Assembly (NCBI GenBank): GCA_029449245.1
Contig: JANATF010000008.1
Span: 2,153,119 to 2,217,118, forward strand
Direction: 5' to 3'
DNA length: 64,000 bases
From: Mortierella alpina
Lineage: Eukaryota; Mortierellomycota; Mortierellomycetes; Mortierellales; Mortierellaceae
Shown here: positions 52,192 through 63,900 of the stretch, piece after piece
Numbering within the stretch: the stretch's first letter is position 1
Layout of the letters: the number at the start of each line of letters is the position of its first letter
The notes under the pieces: model-generated
Seen by the model: the letters and a program-made list of their open reading frames with translations, nothing else
Database searches by the model: none
Told to the model about the DNA's origin: nothing
Made by a program: the position numbers and the translations under genes

Positions 52192-52283
52192 TTTTTTTTT
52201 GCTATACCGTACGCTTAATAAAAATAAAGCAAATGCGATGTATATATTTTTTTTCTTATTTACATGAGGACGAGTAAAATATC

Positions 52284-53930
52284 CTACTGGCGAGCAGGCA
52301 GGATCTTTCCGTGGCACTCGCCAAATCCGACGCGAATGCCGTCCTTCTCGCACCAACCAGCGAGAATCATCTCGTCGTTATCGTGCAAGAACTTGCGGGT
52401 GATGCCGTCCTCCAACTGAATGTCCTTGGCGCCGCTCCAGGACAACTCGAGCAATGATCCAAAAGAGTCCTCAGTAGGGCCAGAGATGGTACCTGATCCG
52501 CAGAGGTCACCAGTACGCATGTTGCATCCGTTGACGGTGTGGTGAGTCAGCTGCTGAGCAAACGACCAGTACATGTACTTCAAGTTGGAGCGAGAGATGA
52601 CGCTGTACTTGCTGCTCTCAGCGGGCTTTAGCTTGACCTCAAGGTTGATGTCGTATGCAGAGGCAGTGCTCTCGGCGAGGTAGGCCATGGGCTTGGGGTC
52701 CTGAACTGGGCCAGGAACCAAGAAGGGCTCGAGGGCATCCATGGTCACAACCCATGCAGAGACAGTGGTGCCAAAGTTCTTTCCGAGGAAAGGTCCCAAT
52801 GGAACGTACTCCCAGGCCTGGATATCTCGGGCACTCCAGTCGTTCATCAACACAACACCAAACATGTGGTCCTTGGCACTGTCGATCGAGATGGAATCAC
52901 CCAGGTTATTGCCAGTTCCGACCAAGAAGGCCTATGATTTGCCACGATGGAGAAGAAACACAAGGGCGTGTAAGTAACAAAGGTGAGCAGCTGTGAGGGA
53001 CGTGGGGTTCTCTGCACGGTTGACGTCTTGAAAGGACATTACCATCTCGAGCTCGCAGTCCATGCGGAGGGAGGCACCAAACTGAGGAGCCTCTCCCTTG
53101 ACAACGACACGCTGGCCCATAGGGCGCTTCAATTCGGTGCCGGAGACAACAACGCTGGAGGCACGGCCATGGTATCCGACGGGGAGGTGAGTCCAGTTGG
53201 GCATCAAGGCGTTCTCCTTGCCGCGGAACATGATTCCGACATTGGTGGCGTGCTCCTTGGAGGCATAGAAATCGGTGTAGTCACCAATGTTGGCAGGGAG
53301 GTGGGTCTTGACGGTGGCGATGGGCAGGACGGCGCGCTTGAGGAGATCCTGGTTGTCGCGAAGGGTGGGCTCTGAGGCAGAGAGGAGCTTCTGAAGTGTC
53401 TTGCGGGTGGCCGTCCAGACGGGCTTGCCCAAGGACATGAACAGGTTCAAGGCAGGCTAAATATGACGAGACGCGATGGATAGTGAGAAAAAGCGTTGCT
53501 TGCAGCATGAACACCTGCGCCGAGGTGGAGATCGCGGATCAAAGGAAGGGTTCATACCTGGGAGAATACACCCTGGGCATCGGCGACGACCGAGGACAAG
53601 AGGCCGGCTTGGGCAAGGACCGACAGATCGACAGCAAAGTCACCGATGCGAGTAGCGACGCGGGGAGCAGCCTATAGATGGAAGGAAGGGTGGGATGCGG
53701 GATATTCATTAACGTATGCACTTGGAGCAGTGTGGCCATTGTTCTGCTGGATCGTGAGACGCTTTGAAGGCAGCTGCTACGTTTCCTCCGGGATACGGCA
53801 TCACAGGAGGACGAGAAGACGAGAGGACTAGCGGACAAGGGGGACTTACATTCTCGGCGGTGGAGATGATTCCGAAGGGGATGTTGTGGATGGAGAAGTC
53901 CGAGTCGGGCTTGGTGTCGATGAAGGACAT
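52284..53930 (-). CDS. FAH: Fumarylacetoacetase
   Basis: Four exons: 53930-53850, 53671-53558, 53456-53043, 52931-52284 (418 residues, the usual size of the eukaryotic enzyme). It hydrolyses fumarylacetoacetate to fumarate and acetoacetate, the last step of tyrosine/phenylalanine catabolism. Features: N-terminal domain with FGIISTAEN; core with [29 protein letters not shown] and the metal/substrate residues in DCELEMAFLVG (joined across intron 3). [19 protein letters not shown] and the C-terminal [12 protein letters not shown] and [11 protein letters not shown] blocks follow. The ends converge with the epimerase gene, leaving 92 bp between stop codons. All expected motifs are present. Confidence 0.96.
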
Positions 53931-54323
53931 GGCGTGTGTGAGTGGGGAGGGGGTGTGAGGGGGGTGAGGTGAGAGGTGTGAGGTGTGAAGTGTGTGGGGT
54001 GTGAGCGAGGACGAGTTTTTTTTAAAGCTTTTCCGTTTTTACCACGCTCGCAAGCGGCAAGGGGCTTACTTCATGTGCTCAACCGCATAAGCCCAGTAAG
54101 GGCGTCGTCGTTCCTCGATCGCATGTCCTTCGTCTCGCTCTCCATCTCGTTCGTTCGTTTCGTTGCTTGCGTCCAGTACATGCATCTGTTGCCACCAAGC
54201 CCTGACTGCCCATCCACCATCCGATATCCCATATCCGATATCCGATATCCATCTCGCACCTTGCATCCCACCTTGCACCCACCTTGACCATCCTTCATCC
54301 GCCTTGCAAGGCACTTTTTTTTT

Positions 54324-54354
<31 letters not shown>

Positions 54355-54405
54355 GGCTCTAACCCTCCTTCTCTGCTGATCACTTGTTTTCTTTTATTCG
54401 TTTGG
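53931..54405. promoter_or_regulatory. Divergent promoter region with simple repeats
   Basis: 475 bp between fumarylacetoacetase and the small membrane protein, transcribed away from each other. It holds a G/T-rich GTGAGGT-type array just upstream of the fumarylacetoacetase ATG (about 53937-54004). Stacked GATATCC/CATATCC units follow (about 54221-54250), then a T-tract of about 35 bases at 54314-54354 interrupted near its start by CCC, roughly 50 bp before the next ATG. T-tracts of this kind commonly exclude nucleosomes in fungal promoters. Confidence 0.6.
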
Positions 54406-54863
54406 ATGCGGACCTACCTGATCTCTGCCGCGCTTTCATTTGCTCTCGGCTACTATGCCTGTAACTTTGCCATAATCTCCAACATATACGACTTTGTCGC
54501 CTCGGTCCCCGAAACAACTCACAAGGTATACAGCCATCAGTGCTTGCAACCCACTCGACCCTCGGTGCAGCATTCTAACTCGTGCACGCTCACTTGTAGA
54601 GATACCTTCTGTACGCGCTTCTTATCCTCGTGGCGCTATTTGTCTTGATCTTGATTCCCTTGGAGCGCATTGCCAACTTTGAGGCTAGAAGGGTATTGTT
54701 GCATCCTTTCTTCAAGGCACTTGGTCGTCGTTTGATGTTGTACCTTTCCGTGTCTGATCCGGCATGCCTTGCATCTCGAAACATAGAAACAGGATTATCC
54801 TTTTCGGACGTCGGCTCGGGAACACTTGCAGCGGCGAGGCAGCTTCTAGTGCTCAGGATCTAA
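54406..54863 (+). CDS. Small predicted membrane protein, unidentified
   Basis: Two exons, 54406-54525 and 54600-54863 (127 residues). The first exon encodes a hydrophobic segment (about residues 4-26, MRTYLISAALSFALGYY), then a short polar loop. Exon 2 opens with a second hydrophobic helix (YLLYALLILVALFVLIL, about 42-60). A basic stretch follows (ERIANFEARR ... KALGRR) and a polar tail. The intron has GTATAC and GTAG ends. Two membrane spans with short ends suggest an ER or Golgi hairpin protein. I do not recognise a family. The tail after residue 90 may be wrong if another intron is present. The stop lies only 87 bp from the GPI1 start. Confidence 0.6.
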
Positions 54864-54950
54864 CTGCTGCAGTCTCATCCCAACCGCAATATACTCTGCG
54901 CATCGTTCGTTTCATCTCAAGTCTTACCGTAGTTGCAGGACTCTGGCTTA

Positions 54951-57900
54951 ATGATGAATTCGTCCGCGGCGATATCAAAGATATTTTGGCCTTCACACTT
55001 GTGCTCGCGACATATCAGGACAGGCTTTATCATCGGCTGGAATGTCAGGAGTTTTACTGCCTGTATTGCCACAATCGTATCGGACATCGATGTAAGCCGC
55101 GCCTTGGACCTGACTGCAACTGGTACAAAGCACGTCTTCCCAAAAAAAACCTAACAGCGGCACTCGGCACTCTACATCACTCTAGCTCGATCCATTAGTG
55201 CTAGCACTGGGGTCTCTTGCAGCTGATCCACAATTTGCAGCCATTAACCACGCCTGTGGTGTTAGCCCTGTTGTTCTGGGGGTTGCTGTTGTGCCCTTCG
55301 CGGATGGTATGGATGCCCGAACGGTGGCGGAAAGCAATGCCAGGCTTCTGGGATCGCGTTCACTTCTGGAACACAAGCAGACAGCAAATCTCTGGCTAAC
55401 AATTGAGGTCAAGGCGACCTATATCCCATCCCTCGAGTCATTACATTGCTGTGGATTCCGATACAGTCACCTCAGCTCAGAGATTGTCTTCTATAAGCAA
55501 CCGGACCCCAGGAGCTTTCAGTTTCTTTCGCTGGATCCTTTGATACTCGACATTTCAAAGATCAATGCTTCAGGTGCACAGTTTGACGCAACAATGAGTC
55601 CAAAGGCAGCACAAAAGCGAACAAAGACTCCGATGAGCCACTCGAGACCCTTCAGCTCCTCCGCAGGTCGGACAGTAACGGATGATATGAACGTAACTCT
55701 ACAGCAGGTACGTTTGATGCGGAGGCCAGGTAGTAAGGAGATTTGGAGATGCAAAATCGCCCATCGTACAATGCTTGATAGTCGAATGCCTCATAATTCC
55801 TTGTCTGTAGATCAATTCGTCATACGAGACAGAGCAAGCGATCCACGCGAAAGCGAAGAATCTACTCCGGCGGCGCGCCAGGAGTAGAAGTATGTCGGAA
55901 GCCGTACGAGAGTCTGCTGTCGATTTGAGCATCAAAGTCCGGTCCAAGTTGGCTATCACGGCATCTACTCTCTGGCCCGTGATCCAACCATTCACAATCC
56001 GACCATTAATGTTGGTCCTCTTTGTTCTCAGGATGATGGTCGAGATCAGCCTTTGGATTTTGAACTGGAAGTTCCCCGCATGGGCATTTAACGGAATTGC
56101 CATTAAGGACTTGACAACTACCGGACAGCAAATCGATCTTCGACTCCAACAGGCCTGCTTCTGGCCTTGGCAATACTTCATGGCCAGAAAGAAGGCGTGG
56201 ACAAACACGTCGATCACCCGAGCACAGTACATCAGCTTTTACAACAGTATGTGGTTGGTCGCGAACGATATCATCATTGGCGTGGCCTTTGGGTCGTTTT
56301 TGATCAGCAACAACAAGTACATGGGGGATGTCCTGCAGCGCTACGTTAAGGTAAGTTCGATCGCTGAACACAGCAACATCTCCATTTTCTTGCTGCGATC
56401 GGCGCTGTGTACTCACATCTATTTGGACTTAATTCGTTAGGATTACACCATCGACACGATATCAGACGTCTTGGAATGGCTCACAAGTAAAGAAGCACAC
56501 CCCGCTGGACTCAAGTTGAATCCAAGCCTGAACCCATTTTTGGGACAGCTTTTCAAGTGGCTCATCGAGTTGTGGGCAGGTATGAGACCTTAGTCAGGGC
56601 AATTGAACCAGATCATTAAGCCTGTCAGACCTCACTCAATGCACCATTTCTCACACATGTGGCCTTAACCTGTTTCCTATCCAACCACCTTTAGATTTCA
56701 TCATCTCCCTTCAGCCGATTGTACCGATAATCATCAACATGATTGGCCTTTCAGGAGCCTTTGGCGCTACGATGGCGCTGTCGTTGATATCGGATCTGCT
56801 GGCGTTTACCACAATCCACATCTACTGGTTCTACATGGTTGCTGCCAGGATTTTTCACTGGCAGTTGACCATTCTTTACTCGTTGTTCAATCTGTTTCGT
56901 GGCAAGAAAAGGAACACGCTTCGGCATCGGATTGATTCTTGCGACTATGACCTAGATCAGCTACTCCTTGGCACCATCCTCTTTACTCTGTTAACATTTT
57001 TATTCCCCACCATCGTCGTTTACTATTTGACGTTTGCTCTGGTAAGTGGATACTCCTCGTACTACTGCATAGCTCGTAGTCATATCTGATGCGATGACAA
57101 CTAAGCAAGAGGAAATATTTTCATTGCGAATGAATTAGAGTCGAGTTGCAGTTCTATGCATGCAGGCGACAATGGAGACAGTCCTTGCGTGTCTCAATCA
57201 CTTTCCTCTGTTCGCTATAATGCTTCGACTGAAAGATCCGGATCGTCTACCAGGTGGCTTGAGGCTTGAAGTCTGCCCTGAACGTTTCTTTTTTGACCGG
57301 GCAACACCGCTTCGCTGGGTGGTCAGCTCCCTGAGGTCTGTCTCTGCAGAATACCCACATTTACAGCAAACACAGCAACAACAGCGGCAGAATTATCCGC
57401 AGCGATACCAACAGAATCAGCAGAATCAGCAGCAACCGTTGTACTTTGGTGGGTCGTCATCTAGTCACCGGCACCCAGATCAAAGCCATCAGGATCAGGG
57501 TTCATCCGCACACTTAGGTCTACGTGGGGACCTGAGCGAGTCTCCAGAGCGCGACAACGTACCGCTGGAGCAGGAGCGGATTCCCAAGTCTGTGAGCTAT
57601 CTCTTTTTGACGGTAAGATGTGGCTGGTAACAGTGCTTTGAAAACCATGCTGCGATTGGAAAATTCTCCGGTGTATGCTAATGATATCGATGTTTTTATT
57701 TTGGGTATATCAGAATTCGCCGTTGCCTACATCTGCCATCTTTTTCCAGTACTCTGTTCTTTGGAAGCGGCTGTCGTCACATTACTTTACGCTCCATGTG
57801 CTAAAGTGCCTACTGATGGGAGAAACTATCCGCTCGATTCCTAGACTGCAGTATCCCATGTTACCCGACACAAGGTTCGTCGAACCTCTTTTGTACTATG

Positions 57901-58071
57901 TGAATTATAAGCGCGTCTATGGAGGCCCTTTGTTGACACGCTGCGCTATTTGTACTTTTTTTGGTTTCTCGTGATATCAGGAGTCGATTCACCATACACT
58001 CTATCAGACCTATCCTGCTCAAGTTTTGGGAGTTTTGTGAGGAGACCATGATGGAGCAGGATGCGCGATAG
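54951..58071 (+). CDS. GPI1: Gpi1/PIG-Q subunit of GPI-GlcNAc transferase
   Basis: Eight exons: 54951-55091, 55186-55707, 55811-56350, 56441-56579, 56695-57041, 57166-57612, 57714-57874, 57981-58071 (795 residues). Gpi1 is a membrane subunit of the ER complex that adds N-acetylglucosamine to phosphatidylinositol, the first step of GPI-anchor synthesis. The N-terminal block KIFWPSHLCSRHIRTGFIIGW and FYKQPDP are family features. So are MWLVANDIIIGVAFGSFL, HPAGLKLNPSLN, SDLLAFTTIHIYWFYMVAARI, FRGKKRNTLRHRIDSCDYDLDQ and GTILFTLLTFLFPT. Five or more membrane helices are evident. A Gln-rich tract (about residues 640-660) lies in a cytosolic C-terminal insert. Intron 7 uses a less usual GTTCGT donor. 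All joins keep phase. ATG at 54951 is followed by a second ATG. Confidence 0.92.
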
Positions 58072-58107
58072 GTTACAATAATAGACTGACGGAGCATTTT
58101 GCTATTT

Positions 58108-59892
58108 TTATTTCTTGTTGCTTGAGGTCATTGTTGCTGGGGCAATTGGGATGGTGGGATGGCTGTTCGAGAGAGTTGTTGTGGCTGGACTTGCTCCTAC
58201 TGTAGATTCTGGATTAGAACTGCGAACAGGATGCGGGAGGGAAGAGCCGCCGGTCTCAGATGTAGATAGAGCATTCAACCCCCTTGCATCACTGCTACCG
58301 GTATTGCCTGACCCGAAGCTAGAAGTATGAACGGCGGCAGGGCCATGGCCGTGGCCATTGAAATGGTTTGCTGCAGAGGTGGCGGCCGACTGGAGGACCG
58401 CATTGGCCGCCATCGCCATCATAGGATTTGCTTCCACAGCTGCCAGAGCCGCGGCCAGGGTCATCATCACGTCATGGTGGTGGTCTTTTAAGGGCGCCAG
58501 TTGTAGCAGCAGCGGATGGTTGATGAGACCGGATTGGTGAGCTCGAAGAGCAGCGATGAAGTTTGGATGTGTATGTTCTATGTGGTACTTGAGTCCGTTC
58601 AGGTTCTTGTACCGTTTGCCACACTCCAAAAAGGTACACACATAAGGCTTATTCTCAACGCCCTCTCCGTCTCCAGTTCCCGTGGCATCACCAGAACTGG
58701 CACACGACGACGAAGTGGCGGACGAGGAGGAGGAGTGACCGTGGAGGTTGTGATACTTGAGGCCATTGGGGTTCTTATAAGCCTTGTCACAGCCTGGGAC
58801 CGCACAGCGATACGGTTTGTTCTCACCCGAGGCATTTTGAGGGATTCTGGTCAGATCATCGATCATGTTAAAGATCTCGTCCCGCTGGCGAATCAGATCT
58901 GCCAGGGACGTGATTGGCACAGTCGAGGTGGAAGATGGCCAAGCGCAGGCGGGAGGTCCTTGCAAGAACATAGGTGCTCGTCCAAGGTAGTTTGGCGTGG
59001 GTTGTCCAGTGTTCCCAAAATATGGGCCGACACTGCTGGCGGATAAAGGATGAGGGTATGCCTGGCGCATATGACTCTCGCTCCAGCTGTTGCTTGTTAT
59101 ACCCGAGGAGGAACCTGCTGCGTGGCGCTTAATCGTAGGGCCAAAGTAATCGACCGCCGCTGTACTTGACTTGGATCTCCGGATTGAGTTTGTGTACATG
59201 GCATTTTGGTCATCTTCATCGCCTGCAGAATAGATGTCTGACATGGAGACGACAGCCTTTCTTTTGGCGGAGGCGCCGAACGTTGCTGAAAAGGCCTCGA
59301 GTGCATGGGTGGTTGAGTTGATGTTATCAAGGACAAACGTTTGAGTCGATCGAGGGAGTTGATTTTCATGGAGCAGCGATGATGAGTGGTTGCCAGGGCT
59401 TGTTAATTTCGATGCTAATCGCGAGTTGGTACGGAGAGCGGTGATGCTCTCTCGATGTCCACTGCTGCCACTCATCATGCTGCTCATATCCGACCTTGGA
59501 GGGGATGCAGTTGAGGGACTTGAGGGCAAAGAGTCAGAGTCGCTCCAGCCATGGTCCTCGGACGAGTCTGAATCTCGCCTTCTGAGCGCCATGTCATTGT
59601 CATCATCTTCAGCTTCGTTGTCCGTATCGAGTTCGTCTTCCTCAAAGTGGACGTGGCACTCCTCGCAGTGCTGGAGCAGATCATGCAGATCCAACAGGGT
59701 CAACCCGCAGCAGTAAAAGTCGCGGCAATAAGCGGTCTCGAATTCGCGCGCTTGAGATGTCTCCAGAGTTGCAACGCGAATAGACGACTCTGGTCCAAAG
59801 TCGTTATCAAACCTGGTTATATGGATAGAGCGGGTGTGCGCCAGACCCCGAAAATTAGAGTCAGTTCTCCAACGGCGATCCAAAAAAGCCAT
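58108..59892 (-). CDS. SFP1: Sfp1-like C2H2 zinc-finger transcription factor
   Basis: A single uninterrupted frame of 594 residues. An N-terminal cysteine/histidine block (YCCGLTLLDLHDLLQHCEECH, about residues 60-80) is followed by an acidic stretch (about 85-105). A long Ser-rich low-complexity middle follows. Two tandem C2H2 fingers come next: PYRCAVPGCDKAYKNPNGL with H/H spacing (about 350-380) and PYVCTFLECGKRYKNLNGL (about 415-445). This layout is that of fungal Sfp1, which in yeast controls ribosomal-protein and ribosome-biogenesis genes and cell size. The Ala-rich C-terminus (about 480-530) is unassigned. Its 3' end converges with GPI1, leaving 36 bp. It is tempting but unproven that it regulates RRP15 nearby. 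Confidence 0.9.
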   Translation of the reverse strand: MAFLDRRWRTDSNFRGLAHTRSIHITRFDNDFGPESSIRVATLETSQAREFETAYCRDFYCCGLTLLDLHDLLQHCEECHVHFEEDELDTDNEAEDDDNDMALRRRDSDSSEDHGWSDSDSLPSSPSTASPPRSDMSSMMSGSSGHRESITALRTNSRLASKLTSPGNHSSSLLHENQLPRSTQTFVLDNINSTTHALEAFSATFGASAKRKAVVSMSDIYSAGDEDDQNAMYTNSIRRSKSSTAAVDYFGPTIKRHAAGSSSGITSNSWSESHMRQAYPHPLSASSVGPYFGNTGQPTPNYLGRAPMFLQGPPACAWPSSTSTVPITSLADLIRQRDEIFNMIDDLTRIPQNASGENKPYRCAVPGCDKAYKNPNGLKYHNLHGHSSSSSATSSSCASSGDATGTGDGEGVENKPYVCTFLECGKRYKNLNGLKYHIEHTHPNFIAALRAHQSGLINHPLLLQLAPLKDHHHDVMMTLAAALAAVEANPMMAMAANAVLQSAATSAANHFNGHGHGPAAVHTSSFGSGNTGSSDARGLNALSTSETGGSSLPHPVRSSNPESTVGASPATTTLSNSHPTIPIAPATMTSSNKK

Positions 59893-60991
59893 AATAATGC
59901 GCTCGCGAACATGTCATGAACAAGGGGATTGGCTCGATGAATGGCCCGCGAATAATTCGATTCGCTGTGTGTCAGAGTTTGCTTCCCTGAGGTGCACGTT
60001 CTTTTGTGCTAATTTCATGCAGCGTGGTGTGGGAAATCACAGTCTGCGAGCACAGAACCAAAGCAAGCAAACACTCTCACTTTTGCCGATCCTCAAATTG
60101 GCGCTTTCTTTTTCCAACAGCACTGAGGGCTCACGATGGCTTTCATTTTCATAAGCAGTGAAAAGGGTGTTTGGAAGAGAACAAGCACAAGGGTGAAATC
60201 AAAAAAGGGGACTGGACCACGCTGTAGACGTAAACGGGTCTGCAAGTGTGCATTTTGCATTGGCCAATGCGAAGTGAGGCGCGAGGGTGTATGCTTGTGA
60301 AAAATTTGGCGCTGATGAATGTCTGGGACGAGAGCTTCGAAACGACTTACTCAAAGGCAGCACCGAGATGCGGGTATTGCGGTATCAGTGGTGTCGACTG
60401 GTTCGAGGGCTGTCGAAGCAGTCGCGGGGAGTGAATGTCAACGGTTGCAGGCATTGTCTAGTTCCAGTTGAGTGCTTTCTGAATGTCTTTATGTCCCATT
60501 GGATTCAGCGGATTCAGCTCCACAATGTCGGCAGCGAATGCGAGGCGCGAATGGAGAGGGAAAGAGGGCTTTTTCTGGTTTTGTTGAACGGGAGGGGGGT
60601 TCAAGGTTAGAAGTATAAAGGCAAACGACGTCGCAGTGCGCTCGGGGGGCGGGAACGAGACTGATTGCCCACACGCACATGAGAGAGTGGAACCTGTCGC
60701 AGCGATGGGCACGGAGGCGAAAATCGATCACGCACGGCGACTGGCTGCGCGCTGTTTCTCCCCCTCAACCCTTGTCTCACTACTAAAGCATCGACCAAAA
60801 CACCTTGGCCAAAGTGTGGCGACCGGTCAATCTTGACCGATCTTCGCTGCATCGAAAGCACTGGTATGCGCTCAAACCCAGTGGTTGGGATGCTGATCCT
60901 TTTTTTACTTTTCTGGAAGTAGTCAGTGGATGGGGTCTGGATTTGGTGAGTTTTAATACAATTTATTTCAATCGCTTTTGAATTCCATCGT
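59893..60991. promoter_or_regulatory. Intergenic region upstream of the Sfp1-like gene
   Basis: 1.1 kb between the Sfp1-like start and the NRPS 3' end. Large regulatory genes often have long upstream regions. No ORF in it has family features. T-rich segments (about 60900-60910) near the NRPS end may belong to its transcript end. Confidence 0.45.
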
Positions 60992-63900
60992 CTACTCTTC
61001 TCTCTGCAGACTGCAATGACTCTGGCGCAGCTTCTGGTTGAGGACCTGACTGACTGCTACAGTGGCCGCTGGCATATCCATAGAGTCGTGTGCGCACTCA
61101 ATATCACAGACCTCAATCGAACCTTGAACGTAGGGCTTCCAGGCGTCGGGGTCCACGATGGTCCGGCTTTCATTCTCCATGACCGTAGCACGGAAAAACA
61201 AAAGATCACCACTTGTGACGCGAGGCGCTTGTAGTCTGCCAATCCTGCTGTTGTTGCTACCGACTGTTTGGAGCGCTCTCCTCAAAATGGGATTGAGCAT
61301 GTCGGTCGAGCACAGGTCCCTGTTCTTGGAAAACGTTTGGACCAGAACATGTTCTTGATGGTTCTCATCCTCCTCTTCCAGTGCCATGGCTTGATAGTCC
61401 GCAGGAGTGTCCATCAAGGCAACAAGGGCCACTTGCTCGCCTTGCTTCTCGAGGTAAGCTGCCATGGTGTGTGCAACCAGGCCACCAAGCGAGTAACCGA
61501 GCAGATGGTAAGGTCCATGAGGCTGGATGTGACGGATCTGGTCGACGTAGTCAAGCACCATCTCGTCAAGAGTCGATGCCATTTTGCCATTGTCGATCAA
61601 TCCGCGTGCCTGAAGACCGTACAAGGGCTGGTCCGGGTCCAAGTGTGCCGAGAGACCGGTGTAGCACCAGCTGAGTCCTGTTCCGGGATGGACGCAGAAC
61701 AATGGTGGCTGGCTGCCTTGGGGCTTGATGGGCAGCAGGACATCGTAGGACTCGTCGTGTGACACTCCGGTGGCAAGAAGTCGGGGCGCCAGTTCCGCAA
61801 TTGTCGGTGCCTCAAATAGCGTGCGCAGAGACAAATCAAGTCCAAGCATGGCTCGAACGCGGCTGATCATTCGCACAGCCAACAGCGAGTATCCTCCCAT
61901 GACAAAGAATCCGTCGTTCCTTCCTACCCTCTCGATGTTGAGCAGCTCTGCCCAGATGCCAGCCAGAATGTTCTCGATTGCATCTCTTGGCTCCTCGTAG
62001 TCCTGTGTAGCAAAGGCATGGCTAAGAGGAGCAGGCAGGGCGTGTCGATCCAGTTTGCCGTTGGCGGTCAGTGGGAGGACATCCAGACGGACGAAGGCGG
62101 CCGGAACCATGTAGTCTGGCAAGCGAGCCGTAAGATGGGAGCGAAGAGTCGCAGCGAGCTGTGCAAGTGACGAGGCTATCAATTCATAGTTCAAGAGATG
62201 AAGGTTAGTATGCTGCTGGCCAACAACGCACGCACCCACATGTTCAAGTAGTGCAGTTCTACTTACAGTCTACAGCATCCACTTCGTGCGTCAGGTGTTC
62301 TTGATTAGCAACGACATAGGCGACTAGCTGTTTGCTGGCGTCAGAGTCCGAAGTAACAACAACAACAACATCTGACACCATAGCGTGCTCAGCCAATCTC
62401 GCCTCAATTTCGCCGAGCTCGATGCGGAATCCACGAATCTTGACTTGGTGGTCGTTACGTCCGAGATAGACAACGTTGCCATCGGGTAGGAATTTGCCAA
62501 GATCTCCTGTCTTGTACATGCGGGCTCCTGATACTCCTGAGAATGGGTCGGCAACGAACCTTTCGGCAGTCAAGTCCGGTCTGTTTAGGTATCCTCGTGC
62601 AACTCCGAGGCCTCCCAGGCATATTTCTCCAATAGCACCCAAAGGTACAGGGGTGCCGTTGGCGTCCAAAAGATACACTCGTCGGTTGGAGAAAGGTCTA
62701 CCGATAGGCGTGTGCTCATCCAAGACATGTTCTGCATATCTCCATGACAATGCAGCAATAGAGGCTTCCGTTGGCCCGTACTCGTTGATCACAGCTCCGT
62801 TCGACACAATCTTTCTCGCTTTACGTGCAAGTCCTGCTGATAGTGCTTCGCCTCCGATAAGGAGCGTATGCATATCACTCAAGGATGAAGAGTCATCGAA
62901 CTCTTGGAGCACGGCCGGGGTCAGAATGGCATGGGTGATACGATGGTGCTCCAGGTACTTCCAGAGAAGATGCCGGTCCTGGCGGATGTGATCCTCGAGA
63001 ATGTGAAGAGCGCCTCCAAAGCCAAGGGTGCCGAAGATCTCAAGCAGACTTGGGTCGAAACTGACAGAGAAGAATAGAGTCATACGGCTCGTGGGCTCAA
63101 TGAGAAGCTGCTTTTGGCGAGAAGAAACGAGATTGACGACGCCATGGTGCTCGACCATAACTCCCTTGGGTGTGCCTGTTGTTCCTGAGGTATAAATGAC
63201 GTAGGCCAGGCTATTGGATGTAAGACCATCAACATGCGGGTTGCTGTAGACTCCCACGGGAGTCGTGCTCGGGTCAACAACAGTCAGGGTAGCGACAAAT
63301 TGATCTTTGAGCGCTTTTCGTCCCTGGTCGTCGGCAATAAGCACACTCGGTGCAGCGTCGCTGATGATATCCTTGAGACGGTCGCTCACGTACAGTGGAT
63401 CTAAAGGCACGTAGGCGCCGCCAGCCTTGAGGACGGCCAATATCGCAATGAGCATCTCCGGGGACCTCTTAACACAAATGGCAACAAGCGTCTCAACCTG
63501 GACTCCGAGCCGGATGAGATGGTGCGCCAGGCAGTTGGCACGCGCATTCAGTTCACTGTAGGTCAACGACTGAACGTCATGCACCAAAGCAACGGCATCT
63601 GGTGTGCGCTCGACTTGATGCTCAAACATACGGTGGAGGCACAGGCTGCTGGGATGTTCGTCTGCAGTGTCGTTGAAAGCTTGAAGCATCAGATCACGCT
63701 CCTCGGCGGGAAGAGCATTCAGCTGCGCGACTGGCATCTTGGGATTGAGCTCCAAAGCGCTTGCCAGGCTGTCGAGGGCTTCCTGCATGTAGCCACATAT
63801 GCGACTGGGATCCAGTGGCAGTACGGCTTGCGCTGTCAGTCCAAGCGACGTTCCAAAGTCCTCCACTGATAGGCCGAGTGGGTAGTTGGTACGCTCCTGA

